Assembly (NCBI GenBank): GCA_903899865.1
Contig: CAIUKZ010000134.1
Span: 1-5,469 of the forward strand
Source of the DNA: an uncultured Bacteroidales bacterium
GTDB lineage: Bacteria; Bacteroidota; Bacteroidia; Bacteroidales; Paludibacteraceae
Reading direction: 5' to 3'
Length of the DNA: 5,469 nucleotides
Made by a program: the position numbers and the translations under genes. Positions within the stretch are counted from its first letter, which is position 1. The number at the start of each line of letters is the position of its first letter. The notes below the pieces were generated by a model. That model did not search any database. It was given only the letters and a program-made list of their open reading frames with translations, and was not told the origin of the DNA. Below are positions 4,533-5,469 of the stretch, piece by piece.

Positions 4533-5469
4533 CTAGCTTTTTTGGGTAAACCGTCTTTTTCGCACCATCTGAAAGCTTATCCCGAAAATGATTAGAAGTA
4601 CTATTGGGGTTAGTGTATTACCTAGTTGCCATATTAATTTTTCGTCGGATGTAATGCGTTTGTTGAGCAGGCGGAGTTTGACGGTTCGGAATCGAAGTTG
4701 CATCCAGCCTTCATTGTCGGTGAGGTATTGCACGGCATTTTGCACAAAGTCTCTATTCCCAAACTGCTGACGCATGTATCTGTCGTATCCTAGCGGGATG
4801 GTGGTGCTATCGCTGGCTACGCCTGTGGTTTCATTGCGAATAATATCGCCATCGGCCACAAAAATCTGACGCGTGAGCACACTTTTACTTTTAAACGGAA
4901 GTGTATTCGTAATTCCTTTGGGTGGAATACGGTTGGCAAAATCTGACTCAAAATTGCCTTCTACACCTACTGCCACAGGGCAATAGCTGGCATTGAAATA
5001 GGCATGATCTTTGGGATTGGGCATCTTGGCTAAATCAATGGTGGTGGGCGTACCCAGTATATGTGAATTGTCTGACGAGGCCAACAAGAGCGAATACTTG
5101 ATGTCTTTATTGTCGCCCACCTGGTCTATTCCCGAGCAGAAATCGGCTTTGACTTCGGTGATGTTTTTGGTCACCGGATGAATGTTGGACGCCAATAGCA
5201 GGGGGGAGTAAAACCATGGACTTGGCTCGAATTGTGGTTTTTCGCCAGCAGGTGCAATATTGATGGGGATAGAGGTCGATTGTATGTCTTGAATAATGAC
5301 AGGATTGATGCGGATGCCGTATTTGAAGAGTTGATCGGACAGATTGACGTCTAGCTCCATAGCAGGTGAGAGTCCATTTTTGGACAGATTTTCCTTTGCT
5401 ATTCTCACACCATCCAGCAGCCATAGCACTCTACCCCCATTCATAATGTATTGGTCAATGATGTATTTA
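4533..5469 (-). CDS. gldG: Gliding motility-associated protein GldG, C-terminal part (5' truncated by window)
   Basis: GldG is the membrane-anchored auxiliary component of the GldA-GldF-GldG ABC-transporter-like complex of Bacteroidota, linked to gliding motility. 311 residues are visible; the frame stays open to the window edge, and the residues before the ATG at 5444 (KYIIDQYIM) continue the family pattern, so that ATG is internal. Family-like stretches in order are GGRVLWLLDGV, DLNL-type DVNLSDQLFKYGIRINP, PWFYSPLLL, a middle segment with SLLLASS and VAVGVEGNFES, IFVADGDIIRNE, PLGYDRYMRQQFGN and TVKLRLLNKR. One C-terminal membrane helix (about 284-301, TLTPIVLLIIFGIS) is followed by a short basic tail, KRRFTQKS. 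The N-terminal membrane segment and about 250 residues are off the right edge, and gldF would be expected next to it there. No disruption is visible. The sequenced part is moderately GC-rich, like feoB and unlike the central genes. Confidence 0.93.
   Translation of the reverse strand, partial: KYIIDQYIMNGGRVLWLLDGVRIAKENLSKNGLSPAMELDVNLSDQLFKYGIRINPVIIQDIQSTSIPINIAPAGEKPQFEPSPWFYSPLLLASNIHPVTKNITEVKADFCSGIDQVGDNKDIKYSLLLASSDNSHILGTPTTIDLAKMPNPKDHAYFNASYCPVAVGVEGNFESDFANRIPPKGITNTLPFKSKSVLTRQIFVADGDIIRNETTGVASDSTTIPLGYDRYMRQQFGNRDFVQNAVQYLTDNEGWMQLRFRTVKLRLLNKRITSDEKLIWQLGNTLTPIVLLIIFGISFQMVRKRRFTQKS

Noticed and set aside
4588..5424. ORFs at 4588-4770 (plus) and 5107-5424 (minus) inside gldG
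   Set aside because: Alternative frames of gldG, which carries clear family motifs throughout.

Overview
The window looks like chromosomal DNA of a Bacteroidota bacterium, probably a gliding or type IX-secreting lineage; I cannot fix the class. Three things point there: the C-terminal part of gliding-motility protein GldG at the right edge, a small secreted protein ending in a type A T9SS sorting domain, and a FeoB followed by the small Cys-rich membrane protein that often accompanies it.

Layout: (1) 2-1437, plus strand: the 3' part of feoB (ferrous iron permease, entering from the left edge), then a 62-residue FeoB-associated CxxCxxC membrane protein 11 nt downstream. (2) 1438-1951: a poorly coding stretch with a perfect 12-bp hairpin terminator at 1674-1700, suited to ending transcription from both sides, and one doubtful 91-residue minus-strand ORF. 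(3) 1952-3638, minus strand: a two-gene AT-rich unit. The first gene (3129-3638) encodes a 169-residue T9SS cargo protein. The second (1952-3114) encodes a beta-propeller-like secreted protein whose signal peptide is out of frame with the rest. (4) 3639-4532: an 894-bp gap with a candidate promoter near the T9SS gene and a 4058-4360 segment rich in local hairpins, which may be a structured RNA or the remnant of a mobile or coding element. (5) 4533-5469, minus strand: the 3' part of gldG, entering from the right edge.

The feo pair handles Fe(II) import at the inner membrane. gldG belongs to the gliding ABC-transporter-like complex. The central minus-strand pair probably encodes cell-surface or secreted proteins, one clearly routed through the T9SS. 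Base composition changes sharply between flanks and centre (53% GC in sampled 60-base blocks of feoB and gldG, about 27-28% in the propeller gene), so the central pair may be an accessory insertion. The most notable finding is the frameshift between a good ribosome-binding site plus signal peptide and the intact propeller domain, beside an A7 tract and a 7-bp tandem repeat. No clearly new multi-gene system is visible.
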